Shown one piece after another: positions 47,876 to 57,795 of a stretch of 64,000 bases of DNA. The notes under the pieces are model-generated. The model was not told the DNA's origin. It saw only the letters and a list, made by a program, of their open reading frames with translations, and made no database searches. A program made the position numbers and the translations under genes. Each line of letters starts with the position of its first letter. Positions within the stretch are counted from its first letter, which is position 1. The stretch is from NCBI GenBank assembly GCA_003550325.1, contig QKWP01000051.1:198611-262610 (forward strand), read 5' to 3'. This stretch comes from Gigaspora rosea. Lineage: Eukaryota; Glomeromycota; Glomeromycetes; Diversisporales; Gigasporaceae.

Positions 47876-49060
47876 ATGATCCACTAGTCAACTGATGCAT
47901 GAACATAGTGTAACATAATGCAAATTACTATGTAAATCACTTATAAATGAAATGCCACGATCACTCAAGAAAAAATATTTTTTTACTAAGTTAATGAGTC
48001 ATGTTGACTAATTGAAAGTTGTAGAGCTCATTGAGACGCATCTAACGGTGGTTAGATCACCAAAATCGACCTAGTAGATGCGGAGATATCATCGAAAAAT
48101 GATTGGGTGACTATATAAAATTTTATGTAAACAAACATTTGTTTACATAAAGTTTTACATTGTTGCCCAATCGCTTTTTGAAGATAACTCAGCATCTACT
48201 GAGCCAATTTTGATGATCTCACCACTGTTAGATGCGTCTCAGCGAGCTCTACAACTTTCAATTAATGCTTGATTCATTAACTTAGTAAAAAATATTTTTC
48301 CTTGAGCGATCGTAGCATTTCTGCTATAATAATCTATATTATAGATAGAAATGCCACAATCACCCAAGGAAAAATATTTTTTTAATAAGTTAATGAATCA
48401 TGCCGATTAATTGAAAATTGTAGAGCTCATTATGACGAATCTAAAGGTGGTGAGATCATCAAAATTGGCCCAGTAAATGCTGTGTTATCTTTAAAAAACG
48501 ATTGGGTGACTATGTAAAATTTTATATAAACAAATTGGGGCATTAATAGAAACCAGGCAAATTGTTTCTAAGTAAATTTTTTTTAAACTTTAGAATAAAT
48601 TATTTAGCAACTATTAAACCAATCTTGATAAAATTTTTTTATTTTAATTCTAAGTAGTTATAGAATTAAAATAAAAAAATTTTATCAAGATTGGTTTAAT
48701 AGTTGTTAAGATATTTTAATTTAAAGTTTAAAAAAAAATTATAAAAATGATTTGCCTGGTTTCTATTGATGCCCCCAAATGTTTGTTTATATAGAATTTT
48801 ATATAGTTGCCCAAACTTTTTCAATGATATCTCCGCATCTACTAGGTCGATTTTGATGATCTAACCACCATTAGATACGTCTCGACGAGCTCTACAACTT
48901 TCAATTAGTCAACATAACTCATAACTTAGTAAGAAAAATATTTTTCTTTGGTCAATCGTGGCATTTCATCTATAAGTGATTTATATAGTAATTTGCATTA
49001 CATTACACTATTATTATGCATTAGTCGACTGGCAGATCATCAATTAATCATAATAATTTG
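47876..49060. mobile_element. giant palindrome of A-A'-A-A' form
   Basis: Outer arms GATGATCCACTAGTCAAC, AATGCAAATTACTATGTAAA are mirrored at 48985-49055. Inside, a unit of about 190 bases (GAAATGCCACGATCACTCAAG, TTGTAGAGCTCATTGAGACG, ATTGGGTGACTATATAAAAT) appears four times in alternating orientation: about 47949-48135, 48140-48330, 48349-48530 and 48785-48974. The second pair is separated by the nested element at 48536-48775. Confidence 0.85.
48536..48775. mobile_element. 240-bp foldback nested at a palindrome centre
   Basis: TGGGGCATTAATAGAAACCAG on the left and CTGGTTTCTATTGATGCCCC on the right, with almost the whole element self-complementary (loop near 48650). CAAAT at 48531-48535 and 48776-48780 is a probable 5-bp target duplication; the sister palindrome at 48135-48140 shows the uninterrupted centre (AAACAAACATTTGTTT). 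Confidence 0.85.
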
Positions 49061-49074
49061 TGATACACTGATCA

Positions 49075-49160
49075 GAATTTGTTGATTTTGGTATTTGTCT
49101 CACTAAGACAAATCGATTAGTACTAAAATCATATGATTCTGATTAGTAGATCATAAGATA
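49075..49160. repeat. palindromic module
   Basis: GATCAGAATTTGTTGATTTTG, TTTGTCTCACTAAGACAAAT and ATGATTCTGATTAGTAGATC form the same type of hairpin module; one internal word is shortened. Confidence 0.75.
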
Positions 49161-49204
49161 TTGGCAGTACACTATAATTGGTAGTGTGCTATAATACCTT
49201 ATAG

Positions 49205-50171
49205 CAGTATTGTACATTTTGGCTGTTCAAGGCCTTTTTTGGCCTTGTTTACGTCCAAAATATCCAAATGTCCAAGATTTTCCAAAGCTTATACAGGCTT
49301 TAATAATTATTAAATTTGTCTAAAAAATATATGATTATATATTTTTTGAAGTGCTAAACACATTCCAGTTAAAATTAAAATAGATTGCCTTAATAAAATT
49401 TTAAGTAATTTTACTTTATTTAAAAGTAGGTAAACATAGATCATTTTTCATATGATCTGCAAGGTATACAGATTATAAAAATTCGGCACAAGCAAAATTT
49501 TTTAATGCTTAACGAATTTTTACTAAAATTTCACAACACGCAGATAAGAACTTTCTATTTATAGTAATTATAATTTCAAAACTTGTTTATTTGAGAAAAT
49601 TCTACTTTGAATATAACCAAAATATTTGGTCCCTTTGTGTCACCTGAAAAAATCATAGAGCTACCTAGGAAATTTCAGTAATATTCGAAGTGGAATTTTC
49701 TCAAATAAAACAAGTTTCGAAATTATTATTACTATAAATAGAAAGTACTTATCTGCACATTGTAAAATTTTGGTAAATATTCGTTAAAGCATTAAAAAAT
49801 TTTGCTTGTGGCTAATTTTTATTTCCTATATAAAAATCTGTAATACCATGCAGATCATATAAAAAATAATCTACGTTTACCTACCCTTAATTGCTAAGAT
49901 TGTCCAAAATTGTTCAAACTACTGTCCAAAGCTGTCCCATGACCAGTGATTATTTTTTACTATGTGCACTGTATGCAGCGCACAGAAACAAAAATTTGCG
50001 CTTTTTTCAGTAGATGTGCAGATGCCGCACAGAACTAATTGTCATTTTATAAGTAGTCCACACATTTACAAGCATTTTCTCAGTATTTGCTGCACAAAAA
50101 AGGTTATAAATTGTGCGGTATCCGCACAGTAAATTTTAATTGAAAAATTAACACTGCCTGTGACAACACTG
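49205..50171. mobile_element. 0.97-kb CAGTG-type hAT element with perfect target duplication
   Basis: Starts CAGTATTGTACATTTTGG and ends TGTGACAACACTG. CCTTATAG at 49197-49204 is repeated exactly at 50172-50179. The first 220 bases match, inverted, the MITE at 34787-35036. It is interrupted by a TTAA-flanked element at 49424-49886 and contains extra sequence to the right of it. Confidence 0.8.
49424..49886. mobile_element. 463-bp TTAA-flanked foldback nested in a hAT-type element
   Basis: AAGTAGGTAAACATAGATCA begins and GATTATTTTT-like arm through CTACGTTTACCTACCC ends it; arms run about 215 bases. TTAA flanks at 49420-49423 and 49887-49890. End sequence GGGTAGGT is shared with 47483-47856. 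Confidence 0.85.
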
Positions 50172-50179
50172 CCTTATAG

Positions 50180-50724
50180 TACCTCTTTAAGATCATATTA
50201 AATATATTTTTATATTGTGTGATTGTAAAGAGGTAATTCTATTAAACACACATCTATATACCAGTAATTTCCAAAAAATGCTAGCTAAATAGGGAGATTA
50301 TACAGAGGTATGACTATATTACATTGAAAAAATTTAAAAAATCAATATGCTACTCAATTTTTATTTTTAATTATAAAATTATTCTTTAGAGTTTTACTAA
50401 AATGCACGTATGGTGTTTTATTCCATATTATACAATACTATTAGAATATTCAATAAAAATTTAAGATTAGTGTAACATAAATTTCATTTTTTGTTTATTT
50501 TTTTATAAAATGTTCATATCTCAAATTTTGCTTATGAAACCATCTTTGGGCTCTAATAAAAAAAATCCCTTGCTAAATTTTGTATATACTAATGCCCAGA
50601 TAAAATCCCAGGCCTAACTCTAAAGTAATTAAAATTTATTTTTTGGTTTATAAAAATTATTTTTTTGTTTTTGTTACACAAATTTGCAAATTTAATTTAC
50701 CTATGGTAGTAAAACACTATAAGT
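50180..50724. other. A/T-rich, no gene
   Basis: TCTAATAAAAAAAATCCCTTGC near 50555 resembles TCTAACAAAAAAAATTCCTTGC near 29826, a conserved word inside two otherwise different elements. No coding sequence. Confidence 0.35.
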
Positions 50725-51230
50725 GCATTTTATAATATTTGATTCTTTAATATGCTATTTTACTTATTTAATGCTATAAAATTATTTTAAAATATACTTA
50801 AACATTATTTAATATTCTTTAAACAATTAGTAACTCTTTTTTTTGAATAGAATGTTTGAAAAATTAAAAATGTACTAATTAAAAGTTGACCAAATGATAC
50901 TAAATTTTTACTGTAAGCATATTTCGATGGTTTGAATAATTTACTTATGGCACTTTGAGGTTTACTTAGTAAGCTTTTAGACTTTTATATATAGCAATGG
51001 TTAGTTATTTTACTTTGAATTTCAAAAATAAAGAGGTAGCTTATTTTTAGACACATATTATTGTATGAATTTATTATTAATTAATTTTGCCTTAGACTTC
51101 TTTATATAAGTTTGATCTATATTAAGAGTTTTTATATTTAAGAGTTATTTGTATTTGATAAAAATAAAAATTATAACTAATTTTTAAAGATAATTTCAAT
51201 TGTATTTTTATAGTTATAAATCAATTTATA
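50725..51230 (+). repeat. dispersed direct repeat, copy 1
   Basis: TTAATGCTATAAAATTATTTT, AAATTAAAAATGTACTAATT, CTTATTTTTAGACACATATT and TAGACTTCTTTATATAAGTT recur in the same order at 61100-61600. Non-coding; about 85-90 percent alike by eye. Confidence 0.8.
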
Positions 51231-52050
51231 ATATAAGTATTGTTGATAGTTAAATATTTTTAAAATACTGTAATAGTTTTTATAATAACTAATTATACAA
51301 CTTAAAGCACAATAGTATAATTTAATATAAATTTTAAATTTAGATTTAATATTTGAAATCTTAGTAATTCCTTACAAAAAAAAGTATGAGATCACATTTT
51401 TTATCAAAGCATAATAAAAAACAATTTGTATACTTAATAGTTTTTTATTAAGCTATTAAATTAGCAAAAAAAATTTTTACTATGCACAGCTTAAATAAAT
51501 TTTTGATTTTTTTATATTTCTAACTATGGTTTAAGCTTATAACTTAATAGATAATACAAATATACAGTTAGAATTAAAGTTATACTGAATTTTCAAAATA
51601 TAAAAATAAATGATATAAATATAATATATGATACTAATAAAATATTAGTATTTGGAAGAAGTTTATGACTAATTTGAGATCTGCCTAAGTATTTATTAAA
51701 AATTTTGCTTAGGTAGTGTGTATTGGATTCTTTCTATTATTCTTTCTATTAAAATGTTTTGCATTTTATTGATATTTTCAAAAATATACTTGGAAAAAAA
51801 CTACAGTCAGACCTTCCTATTGTCACAACCCATATAGTCACACCTCTATTTAAGCACCCAATTTTGTGCGATGGACTTAAAACATAGTAAAAAACCTCAT
51901 TATAGTTACAAATTGCTTATAATCACTATCACCATAAAAATTTGATTTTTGACAATTTTATTAATAAAAAATCCTCATTATAGTCACCAATTTTAACCAA
52001 ATACGGATTATAAAATCTGCTTAGCTATTATTCATATTCATATATATTTA
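51231..52050. other. A/T-rich, with a MITE-like left end
   Basis: At about 51805 CAGTCAGACCTTCCTATTG, then TATAGTCACACCTCTATTTAA resembles MITE ends and recurs in part near 57863 (TATAGTTACACCTTTATACAA), beyond the LINE. CCTCATTATAGT occurs twice. No gene. Confidence 0.4.
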
Positions 52051-52223
52051 AAATTATTTATTAATGATTAAAGCAACTTAACTGGTCGATCATTAGTACC
52101 AGGTAAGAGCTAAAAGACTTTGGAAGAAGGAAAGCAGAGTTCCGAACAACACAAAAGACTAATAGCAAGGGTGGAAGCCCCTGAATCAAGGAAAAGAAGG
52201 TATATAACTGTAGATATGGAAAC

Positions 52224-53819
52224 ATGCAGGGAAAGAGAGCCAAAATTCATGATACCAGGGCAAAAGTTGCAGCTGAGAAAGCAGAAATGACTACAATAGA
52301 AAAACTGGATGAAACCCAAGCCCAAAGAGTAAACGTAAGCAATACAAACACATCTACTACGAATTGGGCGGAGTCTGTGGAGCAGGAAAATGTAGTAGGA
52401 GGCATATCAAGTATGGTCAATATGGATAAAGACTCTTCTTCAAGTTCCCACAACGCGGTTAACGATGTGATAGGATCGAAAGAAGAACATTCTGGAAAGA
52501 GTTACGCAACATCAGGTGATGTTGCATGTGACAATAATGATAATCAAATCGAAATCGGAAAAGGATTAGAAAGTAACGTAGACACCACAGAGAATGAGGT
52601 GGAAGTCAATGGCAAAAAGGAAAGGCAATGGACTAGCCTTTTCACGAAATTAAAAAGAGGGAAGGCAACTTACTCCACCTTCGCCCCTAGGAGCCGAATA
52701 TATACGAAAAACGATAATGCCCTAATTTTTGATATCCAGAATTTGGGCAAGTTTTCTACGAATGAAATCGTGTCGACGATGTACGCAAAAATAAATGATG
52801 ATTTTATAGCAGCCAAACCTCACTTCAACAGAGGAGTTCGCACTCACCTTGAAGTTGTATTCAAAAACGAGGAGAGACAAAAATATTACACAGTAGAAGG
52901 GTTAACAATTTTTAAACAAGTTATTTTAGGGTACATACCGGTGAATTTAAGGAGAAGTTACTTACCGGTCAAGCTCAGGAACGTCCCAATGGGGCACAAA
53001 GAAGTTATTTCAGAACAAATTAGAGAAGCCTTTGAGGACATGGGGGTAATTACTTCGATCAAACCCTTGGTCTATGAGGGAACCCCTATAAGTACAAATC
53101 AATGGATAATTATTTTCGAAACAACTAATGATCCGGACCTTGCTGAAAGAATGCCAAGACATACACATATATGTGACCAAAAGGTACTAACAGAGTGAAG
53201 AGAGGCTCCAAAGTTATGCTTCTAGTGCGATGGGGTAGGGCATATCAAGCGAGACTGCCCCGAGTATAAATTGTCGGTCGAATTAAGGTTATTACAAAAA
53301 ATGCGCAGGGAGGAACATAGAAGAAAACAAAAGGAAGAAGGAAGTCAAGTTATAGTCAGTACTCAAAACCTATACAAGGAAGCTGTGGTGGTTGGTTCAG
53401 AAGGAGGTTCCTCAGAACCCAACTCACATAGCGATCAAATGGTAGTTGAGGTGAGTACGAGTACCGGGGTAAGATCGAAGGAGGTAGCAGAAGCAGAAAA
53501 GACGGAGACGGCGTCAGTACCTATAGCTGAAGAAAACAGCGATGAAGAAGGAAGATCCTCAACGAGTCAAGAGAAAGAGACTAATCAGGAAAGCATGGAG
53601 ATAAACACTAACGAGGAAGAGAATGATAGAAATAACAATGAAAGTGAAGAAATGGTGAATAGTCAAGGGAAAGTACAGTAAGAAACAGAGGATGGGTTTA
53701 CGACTGTATATAATAAAAAGAAAAAGAAAGGAAAAGGTAAAAATACATCGATAGACATTGATAGACATAGCCCGTACAAGAGAGTCAAAAAAAAATGGGG
53801 TCGGACAACCCTACTCTAA
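52224..53819 (+). pseudogene. LINE ORF1 (RNA-binding, CCHC zinc knuckle) with three stops
   Basis: One frame of 531 codons runs through three internal stops (TGA 53196-53198, TAG 53223-53225, TAA 53679-53681). Residues 1-140 are polar and Ser/Asn-rich. Residues about 150-320 resemble the folded nucleic-acid-binding domain of such proteins (SRIYTKNDNALIFDIQNLGK). Residues 332-345 form a C-x2-C-x4-H-x4-C zinc knuckle (CDGVGHIKRDC) whose second spacer position is the TAG. The tail is acidic, then basic (VYNKKKKKGKGK). ORF1 proteins bind LINE RNA in the reverse-transcription complex. No frameshift is visible; all three stops can come from one G:C to A:T change. Confidence 0.8.
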
Positions 53820-55657
53820 AATACAAATCCAATGAGTTGCGTGTTGAAGATAGCGACACTGAATGTGAAGGGCCTAAATGACAGGCACAAGTATCAAAAG
53901 ACATTAACATTACTTAAATCATATCATCTAGATCTAATAATGATACAAGAAACTAATTTAAATAATGAAAATTTAAGAAGGTTCATAGCACAACAATAGT
54001 TTTATGTCTCGTACTGGTTGGCAAAGTTGGCGATTTTGGCAGGAAGGAAAGATATAATCTTTAAAAAGGTTAAGGAAAACTATGAAGGTAGAGTAATTAT
54101 GGCGTACTTCAAATTAAAGCATAGAATGTTCAAAATTTCGAATATATACGTACCTCCAAGTGTAAGAGAAAGAATGACGTTTCTAAAAAACTGGACTCCA
54201 GTTATAGATAAAGAAGCAATTAACATAATCACAGGAGATTTTAATATAAATCTCAAAGAGCAGGAAAATAGAATCAGTCAAGCAGAAGTACATAATGATC
54301 CCACTAAAGAGAAATTAAAGGAACATATGGATGGGTTTACAGATACCGCAGATTTTACGACAACGAAGCCCTTTCTTACTTATTTCCAAACAACACGTGG
54401 AGGACATACTATGGCTACTAGACTGGATTATATTTTTATTGAGGATAACTATGCACAATTCAGTCAAAACACCAAAACATGGTATGGAAATTCGGATCAC
54501 CTTCTCGTGGAATGCACATTCAATTTCACAAGATCAAATAGCAGATCAGCCCTTTGAAAATTCGATGCGAGATGTTGGAAGAATGAGAATCTAAGGAAAA
54601 ACGTTATAGAGGAGATACGTAGTTTTCAGAATAGTGAAGAGTGGGATTATATGAAATGTTGTGTCCAGTTGATAATACGTGCGTTTAAGCCTCCAGCTGC
54701 GCCAAAAAATCAAATACAAAAATTAAATAAGAGTATCACCAAGCTGAAAACGAAAATAGCAGCAAACCTAGGCCAAGAAGACCTAAATGTCGTGGTAGAA
54801 CAGATGGTATTTCAGCAGCAAGATGAACTAGACGCATTGGCACAGAAGTGGCAAATAAGATCGAATGTGCAGTGGGTTGAGAAAGGAGAACGGTCGACGA
54901 AATACTTTTTCTCCCGCTATAAAGTGAAGTATTCTATAAATGCGACTTCTAAACTCAAAATCCCGGATGATCCAAGTATAGTAGAACCGAGTAAAATTTT
55001 ACAGTATATCAAGGATGTGTACGAGGATATATATAAGGAGGAGGACTTTAATCAGGAAGCTGCGAAAAAGATGACGTGTAACCTACCCCAACTTTCGCCA
55101 ACGGATAATTTTATGCTGCTAAAAAAAATTTCAAAGGAAGAAATTAGCTCGGTAATAAACAACTTATCAAACAATAAAGCCCCCGGCGCAGATGGTTTCA
55201 CCTATGAATATTATAAGGAAGTTGTAGAGGAAATTGTACCGAGTTTAGAAAAACTTTTTAATAAGATCCTTGACACGGGAATACTACCAAGATCATGGCT
55301 AAAAAACATTGTGACGCTCATACCAAAAAAGTCAGAGAATCTTGAAGATGTGGGCAACTGGCGTCCCATCTCCCTTATAAATACTGATTGTAAAATATTC
55401 ATGAAAATTCTAGCAACAAGGGTTAACATAATATGTCAAAAAATGATAGGTAATTACCAGCAGGGATTCATCACGGGCAGGTCGATAATGGATACAGCGA
55501 TGGACATCATAACTACAGTGAGGGACCAGAATGACCAAACTAGAGCTTTGACCCGGGTCAGAAAATAGTGACCCGGGCGGGTCAGACATTTATCCGGGTC
55601 ATGACCCGGGTCAACAGGTCATGCAGACAATTGTAAAATTTTTTGAAGCTACAGCTA

Positions 55658-55813
55658 TTATCATAATAGAACAGGGTGAAACCTGAGTGAAATTCGCTTT
55701 GTAGATCGGGTTAGGGTGAAATCCGCGTTTTATTCTGTTTTTATATATATCAGAACATCATAGCAGATTTCACTATTTCACAACTCGGGTTTTACCCTGT
55801 CGTATCATAATTT
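55658..55813. mobile_element. palindromic MITE, GGGTGAAACCTGA family
   Basis: ATTATCATAATAGAACAGG and GTGAAACCTGAGTGAAATTC are mirrored by CACTATTTCACAACTCGG and CCTGTCGTATCATAATTT. Second copy at 26829-26940. Confidence 0.7.
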
Positions 55814-56189
55814 CTAGGACATCTGTAAAATTTGCCGAATGGTTTTTCGGGGAAGTTATATTAGTTAAATTGCGCAAGCTTTTAATTTGATTGGACAATC
55901 GACCCAAATATGTACAACCTATTAGCTGTTAGCGTAACGTTTAACAGCTACGAATACGAATTGTTTAATTTTTTTGTGAATAAGTAATAATAAAGAAATA
56001 TACATAACGACAAATTGTAATCTAAATTATGTAACTACTGCGTATTAAAAAGAAATTTTAATCAACCGTTCACTAATCTCTTCGATAAGTAATCCCTACA
56101 TGGTGTGATCATCTCATATGTGCTAATTCGAACGCCATCCAACCACCTTGCTAAAAACTTAACACCATTCTTTTGAAAATTATAATCTA

Positions 56190-56241
56190 AAAGAACGCCT
56201 ATATGGCGTCCTCCATGAAGGAGGTTTTTAATATAAAAAAA
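56190..56241 (+). mobile_element. about 50-bp LINE-tail insertion with 14-bp target duplication
   Basis: AAAATTATAATCTA at 56176-56189 is repeated at 56242-56255. Between lie AACGCCTATATGGCGTCC, a CCTCCATGAAGGAGG hairpin and an A-run. The host LINE ends with a similar ACGCTTACTTGGCGTTCC plus hairpin plus A-run (57403-57451). It looks like an extremely 5'-truncated copy of a related LINE. Confidence 0.75.
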
Positions 56242-57465
56242 AAAATTATAATCTATTAAACGAGGTCCATTCGATTATATCTTCACATTCTGTAGTTCTA
56301 AGTTGAAATTCTTTAACAGANTATATACTGCCGCCAAACAAAAAACAAGTTAAAGAGATAAGTAACATGATGGCTAATTGGATTAAGAAAAGATCGAAGA
56401 TGCTACCAAGGCTTTTGGTTTTCCAGCAAGATTACAGTCTTGGTGGTTTGAAAGCCCCCATGATTGATCACATGATAGCTGCTAGACTAATGACGATTTG
56501 GATAAAACTGTTAACATCAGACAGCATATGGGCAAAAGCAGAACGCTCTTTAATATCGGCCAGTATGAGAAACAAAAGAAACATGAACATTAAGGAGGCA
56601 ATAAACAACAATTCGCTCAGTCTCAAGGGATGGCCAGAAAATTGGAAAAGATATGTTAAGGAGTGGAAAAGGTTAGAAGGAAGAGTAAACCCAGATACGG
56701 GAACATGGCCATGGGATTTGGCAGACATAAACCTCGCGCAGATGAAGGGTGAGGAATACTCAGTAAAAAGGGTCACCGAATTTTTAAGAGGAAAATTTCT
56801 AAAGCCAACTGCCTTGCTTTTGATTCGAAGTGATAATGATGAGTCAAGAAATTACTAGGAGAGATTGAGTATGCGATGGGCAGAAAACAAGAAAAATGAT
56901 ATTTACTGGCGACTAATACACAGGGCATTGCCTCTGGGATACAGGCTGGTGCATATATCAGATAACGATAATGGAGAATGTCCACACTGCCAAGGGACGC
57001 TGCAAACATTAGAGCATTTTGTGGCCGAGTGTGATGTAAGCAGAAGGATCTGGAGCACTCTATACTCCAGAATACGTATACCAGAAAACATATCTCCTCC
57101 GGACTCATTAGAGAAGGTGTTACAAGTTAATGACATAACGGATAGTAAGATAAGGGCCTCTATAAAGTGGCTGAATATTTTCAGCATCTATGAAATTTGG
57201 TTGTATTATACGCAGCGAAATGGGGCTCATCTCCAATTCCAATACCCGCTATCCCCCTCATAACTAAGAATAGGTTGAATAGGGCAATTAATGCTCTTCG
57301 TAGTATAGGGCATCCCAAGAATAGAGAGAAAAAATATATACTTAAAAATATAATTATGTAATATATAATATAATGTACGATTATTGAATAATAATAAAGT
57401 ACGCTTACTTGGCGTTCCAGGAAAAAATGCCTGGAAAATGTAAAAAAAAAAAAATTATTTATTAA

Positions 57466-57494
57466 AGCTTCTTAAAAGTTTGACAGCAAATAAC
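57466..57494. other. short spacer after the LINE
   Basis: Continuation of the pre-insertion DNA; nothing definable. Confidence 0.4.
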
Positions 57495-57795
57495 TTTTGA
57501 TACAGTGACCCAATTTGGATGAAACAACTACCAAAATGTTCATCTCAATAAGACAATTCAAATAAGCCCAAAATCATTAAAATCGAATCACACGCTCCTG
57601 AGATCATTAAGGATTTGTATCACTTTACATGATTAAGAATTGATTAAATTTAAACATCTGAGTAAAATCCTTAATAATCTTGGCATTTGTAATTAAATTT
57701 GGATAATTTTGGACTCTTTAGAATCGTTTTATTGAGTCAAATACTCTGGTAGTTGTTTTATCCAAATTGTGCCACTGGATTAAATTTTTAATAGT
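57495..57795. repeat. foldback of the second hairpin type
   Basis: CAGTGACCCAATTTGGATGAA, CAACTACCAAAATGTTCATC and AGCCCAAAATCATTAAAATC are mirrored by TTTGGACTCTTTAG, CTCTGGTAGTTGTTTTATCC and AAATTGTGCCACTGG. Related to 46948-47278. Confidence 0.75.

Larger units (their letters stand above)
55545..56330. other. foreign block replacing the LINE reverse-transcriptase centre
   Basis: Begins with GACCCGGGTCA words repeated in both orientations (55548-55620), then a palindromic MITE (55658-55813), an A/T-rich part and a tiny LINE-tail insertion (56190-56241). An undetermined base stands at 56322, a few bases before LINE sequence resumes. About 0.9 kb of RT coding sequence is missing opposite this block, so it is a replacement or an assembly join, not a simple insertion. 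Confidence 0.6.
53832..57263 (+). pseudogene. LINE ORF2: endonuclease and reverse transcriptase, interrupted
   Basis: Starts 12 bases after ORF1. The N-terminal APE endonuclease shows TLNVKGLND, MIQET, ITGDFNINL, RLDYIFI and NSDHLLVE, so the expected Asn, Glu, Asp and His residues remain. The RT start follows (NKAPGADGFTYEYYKEV near residue 450, NWRPISLINTDCKIF, YQQGFITGRSI). The frame ends at an insertion at about 55545, before the catalytic Asp pair. ORF2 resumes at about 56331 with the C-terminal region and a CCHC motif (CPHCQGTLQTLEHFVAEC). Stops in the LINE parts are TAG 53997, TGA 54555 (LW in KFDA context) and TAG 56856; each fits a Trp codon changed by G to A. No frameshift was found in the retained parts. 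Confidence 0.85.
52065..57451 (+). mobile_element. LINE retrotransposon, both ends present, centre replaced
   Basis: AAATTATTTATTAA at 52051-52064 recurs at 57452-57465 after a poly-A tail, a 14-bp target duplication that fixes both ends. The order is a 159-bp 5' leader, ORF1 (52224-53819), a 12-base gap, ORF2 (53832-57263, interrupted), a 3' UTR and a terminal hairpin (GGCGTTCCAGGAAAAAATGCC) before the A tail. The APE endonuclease and early RT place it among APE-type fungal LINEs. The middle of the RT with its catalytic Asp pair is missing; 55545-56330 is unrelated DNA. The element cannot move by itself. Confidence 0.9.

Noticed and set aside
54315..54500. Minus-strand frames within the LINE
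   Set aside because: They are antisense shadows of the endonuclease coding frame.
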